Virus record (IMG/VR): IMGVR_UViG_3300022539_000234
Coordinates: 1-42,810 of that record
Strand: one strand, 5' to 3'
Length of the DNA stretch: 42,810 nt
Origin: a virus
Shown: positions 1 through 7,361 of the stretch, piece after piece
Numbering within the stretch: position 1 is the first letter of the stretch
Layout: each line of letters starts with the position of its first letter
Position numbers and translations under genes: made by a program
The notes under the pieces: generated by a model
Told to the model about the DNA's origin: nothing
Seen by the model: the letters and a program-made list of their open reading frames with translations, nothing else
Database searches by the model: none

Positions 1-89
1 GGGCTGGTATGAGAAAGGTTCATGCTATACCACAAAAAAGGAAAATGAAAGGGGCGATCGAGCATTATCCGCCCGGGAAAGCAGGGTAA
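1..89 (+). CDS. 3' end of small hypothetical protein (cut by window start)
   Basis: These bases are the last 29 codons of the 76-residue gene found whole at 39436-39666. The stop is TAA at 87-89. The tail is basic (KRKMKG) and rich in Pro and Gly. It is incomplete only because the linear record begins inside the gene. See the full copy for a description. Confidence 0.85.
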   Translation, partial: AGMRKVHAIPQKRKMKGAIEHYPPGKAG

Positions 90-92
90 ATT

Positions 93-368
93 ATGTTAGA
101 GCAATTGGTTCCGACCGCTGTTAGTACGGCAGCTCTTGGCTTAGTGTTTTGGGGCATACGAGCACAACGGGCAGAGATGATAAAAAAAGTTGATAAGATC
201 GAGGATAAATATCTCCCGGTAAAATACCATGAAAAGCTCGAAGAAATACAGCGGTTGAGCTTGAAGCTACTAATTACTGAGCAAATAGACGATCTGAAAA
301 ATGTTATTTTCCCGGAACTTAGAGCAATAAAGGATCGGTTACCACCTAATGCTAAAAACAAAGAATAA
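93..368 (+). CDS. Small membrane-anchored coiled-coil protein
   Basis: This 91-residue protein has one hydrophobic segment near residues 7-22 (VSTAALGLVFWGIRA), followed by a charged helical region that looks coiled-coil (residues 25-60). It sits between portal and capsid-assembly genes and starts three bases after the previous stop. The arrangement of one N-terminal membrane helix plus a helical tail would fit a small virion or membrane protein, and also some holin or spanin-like proteins, but no family is recognised. An identical copy lies at 39670-39945. Confidence 0.7.
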   Translation: MLEQLVPTAVSTAALGLVFWGIRAQRAEMIKKVDKIEDKYLPVKYHEKLEEIQRLSLKLLITEQIDDLKNVIFPELRAIKDRLPPNAKNKE

Positions 369-933
369 AATACCAGGCAAGCTCAGCTCAACCGTGCTTA
401 TAATGGGCGATGGACAGCGCTTACCCCAGGATATGCACCATTTTTTAGGTATTTGCTGTGGTCCTAAAAGTGAGGGTATCCGGCATGACGTTTTTGCGGT
501 TAACAGATCCATTAACTTTTATGGTAATTGTAGGCATTGGGGAACCGCCGACGGTGAGGAAGCGATATACCAGGCTGTTCAGCTCAGGTTACAACACCGA
601 TATCTTTTGCGTCATACCTTACTCCCGGAAATAGCTGGATTTGACATTTTTTGGGAGCCCGTAGATATCCCGGCGGAAGATTGGAGAGGCAATTCGGCCC
701 TGTTTGCGACTGAGGCTTGCCTGGGTATGGGATATAAGCGGATCGTGCTTGCTGGCTGCCCTATGAATCGTAGCGGGCATTGGTATGCTCCGTACTACTC
801 TGGACCGGAGTGGACCAATGAGGCTTATGAGCGTTGGGAAAGACTTGAAGAAACTAAACCGCCGATCAAATCAATGAGCGGTTGGACTAAAAAACTATTT
901 GGAGAACCTACAAAGGAATGGTTGAAATCGTAA
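349..933 (+). CDS. Rossmann-type GT42/DUF115-like protein, paralogue A
   Basis: This 194-residue protein begins with a beta strand and glycine turn (VLIMGDG), then a DVFAVNRS segment, a HWGTADG segment and a MGYKRIVLAGCP strand-turn motif followed by GHWY. The order (GxG-like first strand, D-x-hydrophobic-x-V-N, conserved D, then GY-x-x-I-x-L-x-G) is that of GT42 sialyltransferases and DUF115/Maf-type proteins, which transfer nonulosonic acids. Family membership is judged from pattern only. The gene at 1153 is a paralogue: both share an RIVLxGxPxxxxGHWY block and an SMSG...G-x-PT-x-(E/D)WL tail. The start has no good ribosome site; the first strand requires a start upstream of residue 16. A 20-base overlap with the 3' end of the previous gene suggests coupling. 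Confidence 0.8.
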   Translation: MLKTKNKIPGKLSSTVLIMGDGQRLPQDMHHFLGICCGPKSEGIRHDVFAVNRSINFYGNCRHWGTADGEEAIYQAVQLRLQHRYLLRHTLLPEIAGFDIFWEPVDIPAEDWRGNSALFATEACLGMGYKRIVLAGCPMNRSGHWYAPYYSGPEWTNEAYERWERLEETKPPIKSMSGWTKKLFGEPTKEWLKS

Positions 934-1166
934 AATTAAGAGACAAGAGCGGAACTATACAATTAACCGTGAAAGAAGCTCTTGAAAATGCACTGAACAG
1001 TAAATTTAAAGCCTGTTCTGTGGTCATAATATTACATTCCGAGAATGAAGATTCTCCGAGTTATGAATATTGGAACGGGGGCGGTCAAGAGCAGATGGAA
1101 ATGCTTTGGCATATAGAACAATTCAAAGCGGCATTATTAGAAGGAAGGCTTGATGAATATGGTTGA
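918..1166 (+). CDS. Hypothetical protein between the two paralogues
   Basis: This 82-residue protein has an AAAGGA site just before its ATG and overlaps the preceding gene by 16 bases and the next by 14, so translation is probably coupled across the trio. It begins with a beta-rich stretch (VEIVKLRDKSGTIQLTVKEA) and ends in an amphipathic helix. No family is recognised. Its tight placement between two paralogous transferase-like genes suggests it acts with them, but that is inference only. Confidence 0.75.
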   Translation: MVEIVKLRDKSGTIQLTVKEALENALNSKFKACSVVIILHSENEDSPSYEYWNGGGQEQMEMLWHIEQFKAALLEGRLDEYG

Positions 1167-1824
1167 AGAAAATCTGATACCAACGAAAATATTAACTGGG
1201 GACGACGTTTACGAGCGCGGTCCTGTCTTAAAGAACGATTTTAGGCATAACGATGTCTTAGCCATAGTGGCTGATGCGCCTTGTGTGTGGGACGACCTGG
1301 AAGCGTTCTGGAACGATTTTACGATACCTCACGACATCTTGTGCGTAAACGAGGTTGCAACGGTTTTTCCATGCAGCTTTCAGCACTTTGCGGCCGGTGA
1401 TTCGCACATGAAAGATATGCAGAAGGTTGCAAAGGAATTACCAAAGGAGGTGATAAAACACGCCTACAATCCCACGTCCAAGAATTTTGATGTACGCTGG
1501 ATCAGAAATGGCGGAGGATGGAGCGGAACGACAACATTTTTCGCGGTTAAGGTTGCCCTGGCTATGGATTACTTGCGAATTGTTCTAATAGGTTCGCCGC
1601 TTACGAATACCGGGCATTGGTATGATAAGCACATAGCCAACAAGGACGATCCGAGGCATTACCGCTTGATAAACCGCCACGAGGGTCATCTCTGGAAGTG
1701 GGTAGAGTTAGCGGCGCGCCCGATCGCCGACTTTATTAGATCTATGAGTGGAAATACGGCCGATATGTTAGGACGACCTACACAAGATTGGCTGGATGAT
1801 GTAAACTATTTCAAACACGCATGA
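1153..1824 (+). CDS. Rossmann-type GT42/DUF115-like protein, paralogue B
   Basis: This 223-residue protein has the same architecture as paralogue A: a first strand (VLAIVAD), an HDILCVNE segment, an FAAGDSHMKDM segment, then AMDYLRIVLIGSPL followed by GHWYD and an SMSG...GRPTQDWLDD tail. These positions match those of GT42/DUF115-like sugar transferases that bind CMP-nonulosonates. Function is inferred from pattern only. The chosen start is the ATG at 1153 because AAGGAAGG lies 4 bases upstream; a TTG one codon earlier is possible. An identical copy is at 40730-41401. Confidence 0.8.
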   Translation: MNMVEENLIPTKILTGDDVYERGPVLKNDFRHNDVLAIVADAPCVWDDLEAFWNDFTIPHDILCVNEVATVFPCSFQHFAAGDSHMKDMQKVAKELPKEVIKHAYNPTSKNFDVRWIRNGGGWSGTTTFFAVKVALAMDYLRIVLIGSPLTNTGHWYDKHIANKDDPRHYRLINRHEGHLWKWVELAARPIADFIRSMSGNTADMLGRPTQDWLDDVNYFKHA

Positions 1825-1837
1825 AAGGAGCGGAAAA

Positions 1838-2911
1838 ATGGCAGAAGAATTAGCAAAATCAGTGATAGAAGAAAAAATCGCCCAAGAGCCTGTAAAAGAG
1901 GCTGAACCCAAAGACAAGTACGCGGACATCGAGGTTGAGGACGCTTTTGATCCTATGGTGGACAGCGAGATTAAGCCACCAGCGGAGGAATTTATTGCCC
2001 CGGACAGCAAGGAACCAGAAGCGGACAAGAAGGAGCCTGAAACCAAGAAGCCCGATAAAGAAAAGGACAAGCCGGCGGACGAAAAGAAGGAAGTCAAGAA
2101 GGAGATCGAGCCTGAGCCTGGAAAAGAAGAAAAGTACAGCAAACGGGTCCAGAAGCGTATTGACAAATTGACTTACGATAAGAAATCCTCCGACGAACGA
2201 GCTGACGTCGCAGAGGCAGAACTCGAAAAGTTAAAGGAAGGCGCGGCCGAACCTGAACCCTCGGAAGCTCCGGCAACCGAGGAAGATAAAAAAGCGGCTG
2301 CGGACAGAGCTAAGTTGATCGACGATCATGTTAATAAGATCGCTCTCAAACAAGCGGGAGAAAAGCCGAAAGAAGCGGACTTCGACAACCTTGACGACTA
2401 CACGATCGCGCTGGCCGGATGGTCGGCCGACGTGAAACATTACGAGTTCAAGGCAAAGGAAGTCGTGGAAGCTAAACAGGAATCCTCGAGGAAAAAGGCC
2501 CTCGATTTCAAGTCCCGGATGGACAAGGGATTTGATTTATACGAGGACTTTGAGGACGTGGCTTTGACTCCGACGCTTGGAATTACAAACGCTATGGTAG
2601 CAGCCATGCAGGACATTGAGGAAGTACCCGAGCTTGTATATTATCTCGGAAAGCACCCAAAGGTAGTTGCCAAAATTGCCCGTATGGAACCTATTAGCAT
2701 GGCGGTTGAAATAGGCAAAATTGTTGCGAGGTTTACCGAGGATCCGGAGTCAAAACCCACGGAAACCCCGCTTAAAAATCCAAAAAAAACCATATCAAAA
2801 GCCCCTGAGCCCATTAGCGCCGTGAGCTCATCGACGTCGTCTAAAAAAGACCCAGAGAAAATGAGTCATGCCGAGTACAGAAAATGGCGAGAGGACGGAG
2901 GGGGCACATAG
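1838..2911 (+). CDS. Scaffold-like protein
   Basis: This 357-residue protein is extremely charged. Residues 1-120 are mostly Glu, Lys, Asp and Pro with low complexity; residues 120-300 are predicted helical; the C-terminus is basic and Ser-rich and ends in a KMSHAEYRKWRE segment. It lies directly before the coat gene, the position of the scaffolding protein (gp8, 303 residues) in P22. Composition and position support a scaffold that directs coat assembly and then leaves the head, probably with its C-terminal end contacting coat. A good site (AAAGGAGCGG) precedes the ATG. There is no sequence motif that proves it. Confidence 0.75.
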   Translation: MAEELAKSVIEEKIAQEPVKEAEPKDKYADIEVEDAFDPMVDSEIKPPAEEFIAPDSKEPEADKKEPETKKPDKEKDKPADEKKEVKKEIEPEPGKEEKYSKRVQKRIDKLTYDKKSSDERADVAEAELEKLKEGAAEPEPSEAPATEEDKKAAADRAKLIDDHVNKIALKQAGEKPKEADFDNLDDYTIALAGWSADVKHYEFKAKEVVEAKQESSRKKALDFKSRMDKGFDLYEDFEDVALTPTLGITNAMVAAMQDIEEVPELVYYLGKHPKVVAKIARMEPISMAVEIGKIVARFTEDPESKPTETPLKNPKKTISKAPEPISAVSSSTSSKKDPEKMSHAEYRKWREDGGGT

Positions 2912-2926
2912 AAAGGATAATTACTA

Positions 2927-4159
2927 ATGACTGTAACACTTTTAAATCCAACGATTATCGCAAAAGAGGCGTTGATGATGCTCGAAAACAACATGGTAAT
3001 GGGAGCTCACGTTCACCGGAAGTACAAAAGAGAGTTCAAAAAGGTGGGCGGTACCATAACCATTCGTAAGCCGGTCAAGTTTAAAGTGACCAAAGCCCGA
3101 ACAAGAACTCAATCGGGCGTAACCGAGCCGTCTATCACGCTTCAGGTGGCGACCCAAGCTCATGTTAGTTGGGATTTTACCACTGTTGATTTAACCTTAA
3201 CCATAGAGGAGTATTCGGAAAGATACATCAAACCGGCCGCAAATGTGCTGGCGAATACTGTCGATACCGACCTGACAGCCCTCTATGACGACGTTTATAA
3301 CAGCGTCGTAGAAAGTACGGGCGATGTAACCCCCCATAGCTTCATTGTTCTTGGGAAAGCCGGGCAAAGAATGGATGAGGAAGCGGTGCCACAAGACGAG
3401 CGCGTCCTTGTCCTTAACCCGGCCGCTAATTGGTCCTTAGCGAACGCACTCCGTACTGTTTACGTCAAGGAGATAGCAAAGCGGGCATTAGAGCGGGGCT
3501 ATCTCGCAACTATAGCCGGGTTTGATATTTACATGGATCAGAATATCTCAACCCATAAAACCGGAGATTACAGCACCACGACGGGAACTATCCAGGTGAC
3601 GGGTACCGGAACTCAAAACGGTACGTCTATTGTCATGGGCCAGTTTACCATCGTTTCATCCAAAGTGCTGAAAGTCGGGGATGTGTTCACGATCGCAGCC
3701 GTGTACGCGGTCAACCCCGTTTCCGGCCTTTCAACCGGCGAATTGCGGCAGTTTGTAGTAACCGCTGATGCTGATTGTTCAGCAACAGAAACCACGAGCG
3801 CGAATAACGTCACGGTCTTTATTAGCCCCGAGATCATTGATACCGGAGCTTACAAGAACGTCGACCAAGATCCCGCCGCTGGTGCAGTTGTGACCATAGT
3901 CGGCACAGCGGGCATTACCAGCCCGCAAAACCTTGCATTTCACAAAAACGCTTTCGCCCTCGTTACCGTTCCTCTGGATGTGCCTCACGGCGTATGGGGA
4001 GCCAGGGCGAGCAACAAAAAAACGGGTTTAAGCATCCGGGTATTGAAAGATTACGACGTCGACTCTGACGAGGAGATTTGTAGAATGGACATACTTTATG
4101 GTGTTAAAACCTTATACCCTGAGCTCGCTTGCAGGATGCGCGGGAAGGGTGTTGCCTAA
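2927..4159 (+). CDS. Major coat protein, P22 gp5-like
   Basis: This 410-residue protein is close to the length of P22 coat (430 residues). It has the typical opening of this family (short N-arm, EALMMLENN helix, then a beta-rich TITIRKPVKF segment) and the conserved EEYSERYIKPAANVLA helix at residues 94-109, followed by a VDTD motif. A Thr/Gly/Val-rich insertion at about residues 215-290 is probably the extra surface domain of P22-like coats. It forms the capsid shell and follows the scaffold gene. A variant allele of its first 102 codons is present at 42504-42810. Residues 96-120 resemble a segment of the Tat protein at 31506. Confidence 0.9.
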   Translation: MTVTLLNPTIIAKEALMMLENNMVMGAHVHRKYKREFKKVGGTITIRKPVKFKVTKARTRTQSGVTEPSITLQVATQAHVSWDFTTVDLTLTIEEYSERYIKPAANVLANTVDTDLTALYDDVYNSVVESTGDVTPHSFIVLGKAGQRMDEEAVPQDERVLVLNPAANWSLANALRTVYVKEIAKRALERGYLATIAGFDIYMDQNISTHKTGDYSTTTGTIQVTGTGTQNGTSIVMGQFTIVSSKVLKVGDVFTIAAVYAVNPVSGLSTGELRQFVVTADADCSATETTSANNVTVFISPEIIDTGAYKNVDQDPAAGAVVTIVGTAGITSPQNLAFHKNAFALVTVPLDVPHGVWGARASNKKTGLSIRVLKDYDVDSDEEICRMDILYGVKTLYPELACRMRGKGVA

Positions 4160-4186
4160 GCGTTTTAATATTAACCTTTAACCAAT

Positions 4187-4208
4187 GCCCGGGTTTAATT
4201 GCCCGGGC
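4187..4208 (+). other. GC-rich hairpin after coat gene
   Basis: GCCCGGG (4187-4193) pairs perfectly with CCCGGGC (4202-4208) around an 8-base loop. No U-tract follows, so it is not a typical terminator. It lies 28 bases after the coat stop, where a stem can protect the abundant coat mRNA 3' end or weaken read-through into the tail genes. Confidence 0.6.
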
Positions 4209-4221
4209 GATTACAAATAAT

Positions 4222-4291
4222 ATGCCTATTTAAGGAGATCTATGCCTATTTAGGGCAATTTGAGCCTATAAGGATATCTATGCCTATATAC
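4222..4291 (+). repeat. Threefold repeat of a translation start (MPI mini-ORFs)
   Basis: ATGCCTATTTA occurs at 4222 and 4242 and, as ATGCCTATATA, at 4280, where it opens the next gene. The second and third copies are each preceded by a ribosome site and ATCT (AAGGAGATCT and AAGGATATCT). The first two copies stop at once (ATG CCT ATT TAA and ATG CCT ATT TAG), giving Met-Pro-Ile mini-ORFs; the third reads on into the gene. A degenerate copy of the linker (AGCCTATAAGGATATCT) lies between copies two and three. Confidence 0.75.
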
Positions 4292-4720
4292 TTTAAAGCG
4301 CTGGCCGGCAAGGGCGATGATACCTATCCCGCATGGCGGTATCACGACTTCAACGAGCCTAAGATCGTCCATAACACTGTCGAGGATATATTCGCGTCAC
4401 AACAGGGCTGGAAGGGTATCGAGCCAAGCCCCTTAACTCCTCACCGGCTCAGGAACTTCGGGACCGACTTCGAGGATCTTTCCGAGCGGCAGATTGTTTT
4501 ATACGCTCATGTTCATTTTGACGTGGATCTTCCCCTTAAAGCGTCGAAAGAAGCGCTTGTAAAGGCGATCTGGTTGTTACACCAGGGCGAACCGGCGATG
4601 AAAGACAACATGGTGCTCTTAGCTCAATCGGCAGAAATGAATTACGATGAGACATTGCTCGAAATCAAAAAGGCGGTTAAAAACGCCTCAGACGTAACGC
4701 ATGAGGTAATTTACTTATGA
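4280..4720 (+). CDS. Probable virion protein between coat and gp4-like gene
   Basis: This 146-residue protein starts at the third copy of a repeated ATGCCTAT start region, with AAGGAT 4 bases upstream. An upstream in-frame start at 4199 would read through the hairpin and repeats and is rejected. It begins with a compact aromatic-rich segment (PIYFKALAGKGDD) and has a helical C-terminal half. It overlaps the next gene by ATGA. The position between coat and tail accessory factor suggests a head decoration or head-completion protein, but no family is recognised. Confidence 0.75.
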   Translation: MPIYFKALAGKGDDTYPAWRYHDFNEPKIVHNTVEDIFASQQGWKGIEPSPLTPHRLRNFGTDFEDLSERQIVLYAHVHFDVDLPLKASKEALVKAIWLLHQGEPAMKDNMVLLAQSAEMNYDETLLEIKKAVKNASDVTHEVIYL

Positions 4721-5418
4721 CAGTACAAGAAATAGTGGAAGCTGCGATATGGAAAGCTAATATCGTGGATCCCGAGGAAAGCCCTTCTGCTGCCGTTCTT
4801 ACTATTGGCCTATCAGTTTTCAGGTCGATGGTGAAGTCGATAAGCGACGAAGATCTGATAATATATTTTGTTGACGAGATCACGGAAACGCTCACATCCG
4901 GCGACGGGGATCTCAGTATCGGATCGGGCGGCGATATTGATGAAGAATGGCCTCTGAGTATTGACAGCGGATTTATACGGGGCGCCGGCGTTGACTATCC
5001 TCTCAAGATCATAGGCAAAAACAGGTACAGCCGGATACCGCAAAAAAGCACTCCCGGAATACCGTTCTTACTGTGGTACAACCCTGAATATCCTCTCGGC
5101 TTGATTTACCTTTACCCCGTCCAGACCTCAGCTCTTGTTTTACATCTTAACACCGTCATACCGTTAGAAGATTTTAGCACCCTGGGCAGTACGGTTACTT
5201 TCCCAGGCTCATACGAGAGGATGTTAATTTACAATCTCACCGTTGAGCTCGGTATCGAATATGGCAAGGAGCTCTTACCCGAAGTTTCAGCGATTGCAGG
5301 AAAGTCAAAACGGTCGATTAAGACGCGCAATGCGGCTAATAAGGTGGAACCTGTCCAGCTTGAAATTTCATTATTATCTAAAAGACGTTTAGCAGGACAT
5401 TCAATCGAGAGTGGTTAA
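4717..5418 (+). CDS. Tail accessory factor, P22 gp4-like
   Basis: This 233-residue protein has the hallmarks of the gp4-like packaged-DNA stabilisation family: an N-terminal helix (VQEIVEAAIWKANIV), a central beta region with RIPQKSTPGIPFLLWYNPEYP, then LIYLYPVQ and a C-terminal helical pair ending KRSIKTRNAANK. P22 gp4 is shorter (166 residues). These proteins dock on the portal ring after packaging and begin tail assembly. Start and stop overlap the upstream gene (ATGA), and the gp10-like gene follows after two bases. Confidence 0.8.
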   Translation: MTVQEIVEAAIWKANIVDPEESPSAAVLTIGLSVFRSMVKSISDEDLIIYFVDEITETLTSGDGDLSIGSGGDIDEEWPLSIDSGFIRGAGVDYPLKIIGKNRYSRIPQKSTPGIPFLLWYNPEYPLGLIYLYPVQTSALVLHLNTVIPLEDFSTLGSTVTFPGSYERMLIYNLTVELGIEYGKELLPEVSAIAGKSKRSIKTRNAANKVEPVQLEISLLSKRRLAGHSIESG

Positions 5419-5420
5419 TT

Positions 5421-7361
5421 ATGGAAATCCCATTTGTAGGCGGTGCATATACCGGAAGATCAAAGAACCTGAACGCTCAGGTATGCCAAAACTATTATCC
5501 CATCCTTGACAAGCAGGGCGGGGAAAAGGTTATTGCGCTCATGGGTACGCCCGGGCTTTTAGAGGTTTACGATTCAAGCCTTACCTATAGAGTGCGCGGG
5601 GTTTTCGCTGATGATAAAAATGGCACTATTTATGCTGTTTTTGGCGATAAGATCCGCAGGTTTAACTCCGCTTACAGCGCCACGAATATGACGGGTGACG
5701 ATCTCGGCACAACTACCGGCAAGGTCTGGATTGAGAGCAACGGTATTGAGATAATGATTACCGATGGCGCTAAGGGTTATATCGTCACTATTGCAAGCGG
5801 AGTAAGCGCCGAGATAATCGATGGTGACTTTCCCGTTCCTTCATCCCTGACTTTCCAGGACGGTTATTTTATTGTAACAGAGAAAGACACGGATAATATA
5901 TTCATATCAGCCCTCTATGATGGGACGAGCTGGGGGGCGCTTGACTATGCAGCGGCAGAAGGATCTCCCGATACGGCCCGTTGCGTGTACTCGAATCGGA
6001 GAAACCTTTGGATCCCCGGGACAAAAACGACCGAAGTATTTTACAACTCCGGGGATGTTGACTTTCCTTTTGAGCGAGTGGCCGGGGCGGTCCTGAACGT
6101 CGGCATAAGATCTGTGGCGGCGATTACTTCTATTGGCGATACCGTGTACTGGCTGGACAGCAACGGGCAGGCCCGCCGATCTATAGGTTACGAAAGTCAG
6201 GTTATATCAACCTCTCAGATCGACTTTAAGATTGCCTCGATGTCTGACATTTCGGATTGTGAGTGTTATGGCGTAGTTTTAGAGGGCGAGGAATCCGTTA
6301 TCTTCCAGTTTCCCACGGCTGATGAAACGCTCGTATATAGCCCGACCAGTGGCTTTTGGCACACGAGAGCAACGGGGATCGGCGACACCCGGCACCCGAT
6401 AGGAAGTAATGCTCTCTTTGGCGATGATCGTGTGGTTGGGCATATTTCGGATGGGAAGCTTTATAAATACGATCTTGGCACCTTCATGGATTGCGGGGAC
6501 ACGTTTAACGCTATTCGGGCAGCTCAGGCCGTTCATGCCAAAAGGAGAAGGATTTTTCACGATGAGCTTGAAATCGAGATGGAACTTGCAGGAACGGGCG
6601 GGGTAACAACAGCCACATTTAAGACAGGAGTTCAGACAGATGATTACGATTGGGACTCGGACGGCAATTTCAGCAATCTTGTCAGCGATCGGCCCGTTGG
6701 TGACGTTGGCGGCGTTTCAGAACATTCGGGTTTTAAGATAAAAAATGTTGCCATTGCAAAAGACTCTAAAATTATAGCTGCTTACGGTACCGTCGCGCAT
6801 GGCGGATCAAACCCCGATACGCAGGATTGCAAGTTTAATTGTTATTTTGAGGATGTAGACGAGGGCGCCGTTCCGGCAGATGCGGCAGCGGCAGACGTTA
6901 TGACATTGACGGATCCTATACCCTGGGCGCCAGTGCCTATCTTCACGGGCGGAGCAGAGTACAACACCCCTTCGCTCGTTAATATTTTACAGAGGATTAT
7001 CAACAGGCAAGGCTTTGTTTCTGGGAATGATATCAATTTTGTATTGAAAAACAACGGTTCGGACACAGGTGTTTATCGTGTATTGTTGGGCGAAGGGAGT
7101 TATGCCACGGGGCTTACTGTTACATGGATTTCAGCCGCGATTGGCAACGAGGAGATTATATTACAGTATTCAGACGATCACGGAAATAATTGGAGCCTTG
7201 AAAAAAGTAGAAATTTAGGAGCTCAAGGAGAGTTCAAAAAAAGAATTTATTGGCAAAAGCTCGGATCTTCGAGGGATCGCATATATAGAATCAAAATTGC
7301 GGATGCAGTAAAAAGAGTCATATTAGGCGCTCAGCTCAAGGCGTCGATAGGTAGGTACTAA
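5421..7361 (+). CDS. Head-closure / packaged-DNA stabilisation protein, P22 gp10-like
   Basis: This 646-residue protein opens with VGGAYTGRSKNLNAQVCQNYYP and a TPGLLEV turn, the usual start of gp10-like hub proteins, followed by beta-propeller-like repeats (GTIYAVFGDKIRRF, DGYFIVTEKD, VYWLDSNGQ). P22 gp10 has 472 residues. The extra C-terminal part (from about residue 360) is a separate beta-rich domain, including QYSDDHGNNWS, as seen in many tail proteins. It plugs the head together with gp4 and gp26. Its stop overlaps the fibre gene start (TAATG). Confidence 0.85.
   Translation: MEIPFVGGAYTGRSKNLNAQVCQNYYPILDKQGGEKVIALMGTPGLLEVYDSSLTYRVRGVFADDKNGTIYAVFGDKIRRFNSAYSATNMTGDDLGTTTGKVWIESNGIEIMITDGAKGYIVTIASGVSAEIIDGDFPVPSSLTFQDGYFIVTEKDTDNIFISALYDGTSWGALDYAAAEGSPDTARCVYSNRRNLWIPGTKTTEVFYNSGDVDFPFERVAGAVLNVGIRSVAAITSIGDTVYWLDSNGQARRSIGYESQVISTSQIDFKIASMSDISDCECYGVVLEGEESVIFQFPTADETLVYSPTSGFWHTRATGIGDTRHPIGSNALFGDDRVVGHISDGKLYKYDLGTFMDCGDTFNAIRAAQAVHAKRRRIFHDELEIEMELAGTGGVTTATFKTGVQTDDYDWDSDGNFSNLVSDRPVGDVGGVSEHSGFKIKNVAIAKDSKIIAAYGTVAHGGSNPDTQDCKFNCYFEDVDEGAVPADAAAADVMTLTDPIPWAPVPIFTGGAEYNTPSLVNILQRIINRQGFVSGNDINFVLKNNGSDTGVYRVLLGEGSYATGLTVTWISAAIGNEEIILQYSDDHGNNWSLEKSRNLGAQGEFKKRIYWQKLGSSRDRIYRIKIADAVKRVILGAQLKASIGRY

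Larger units (their letters stand above)
1..3233. repeat. Terminal direct repeat, first copy
   Basis: This stretch recurs at 39578-42810, an offset of 39,577 bases. By eye the copies match from the start to about base 3029, through five complete genes. They then differ at 15 scattered bases inside the coat gene, 14 of them silent. This is the overlap expected when a circular or circularly permuted phage genome is assembled past its own start, with the tail of the second copy coming from a related variant. A true long terminal repeat is possible but would not be expected to diverge at one end only. Confidence 0.95.

Noticed and set aside
1768-2166. 132-residue leftward frame opposite the scaffold gene
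   Set aside because: It is a Ser/Phe/Leu-rich mirror of a Glu/Lys-rich coding strand, has no ribosome site and crosses two good genes.
4199-4279. Upstream in-frame start for the gene after coat
   Set aside because: It would translate the GC hairpin and two repeats, whereas the ATG at 4280 has its own ribosome site and repeat-derived start.
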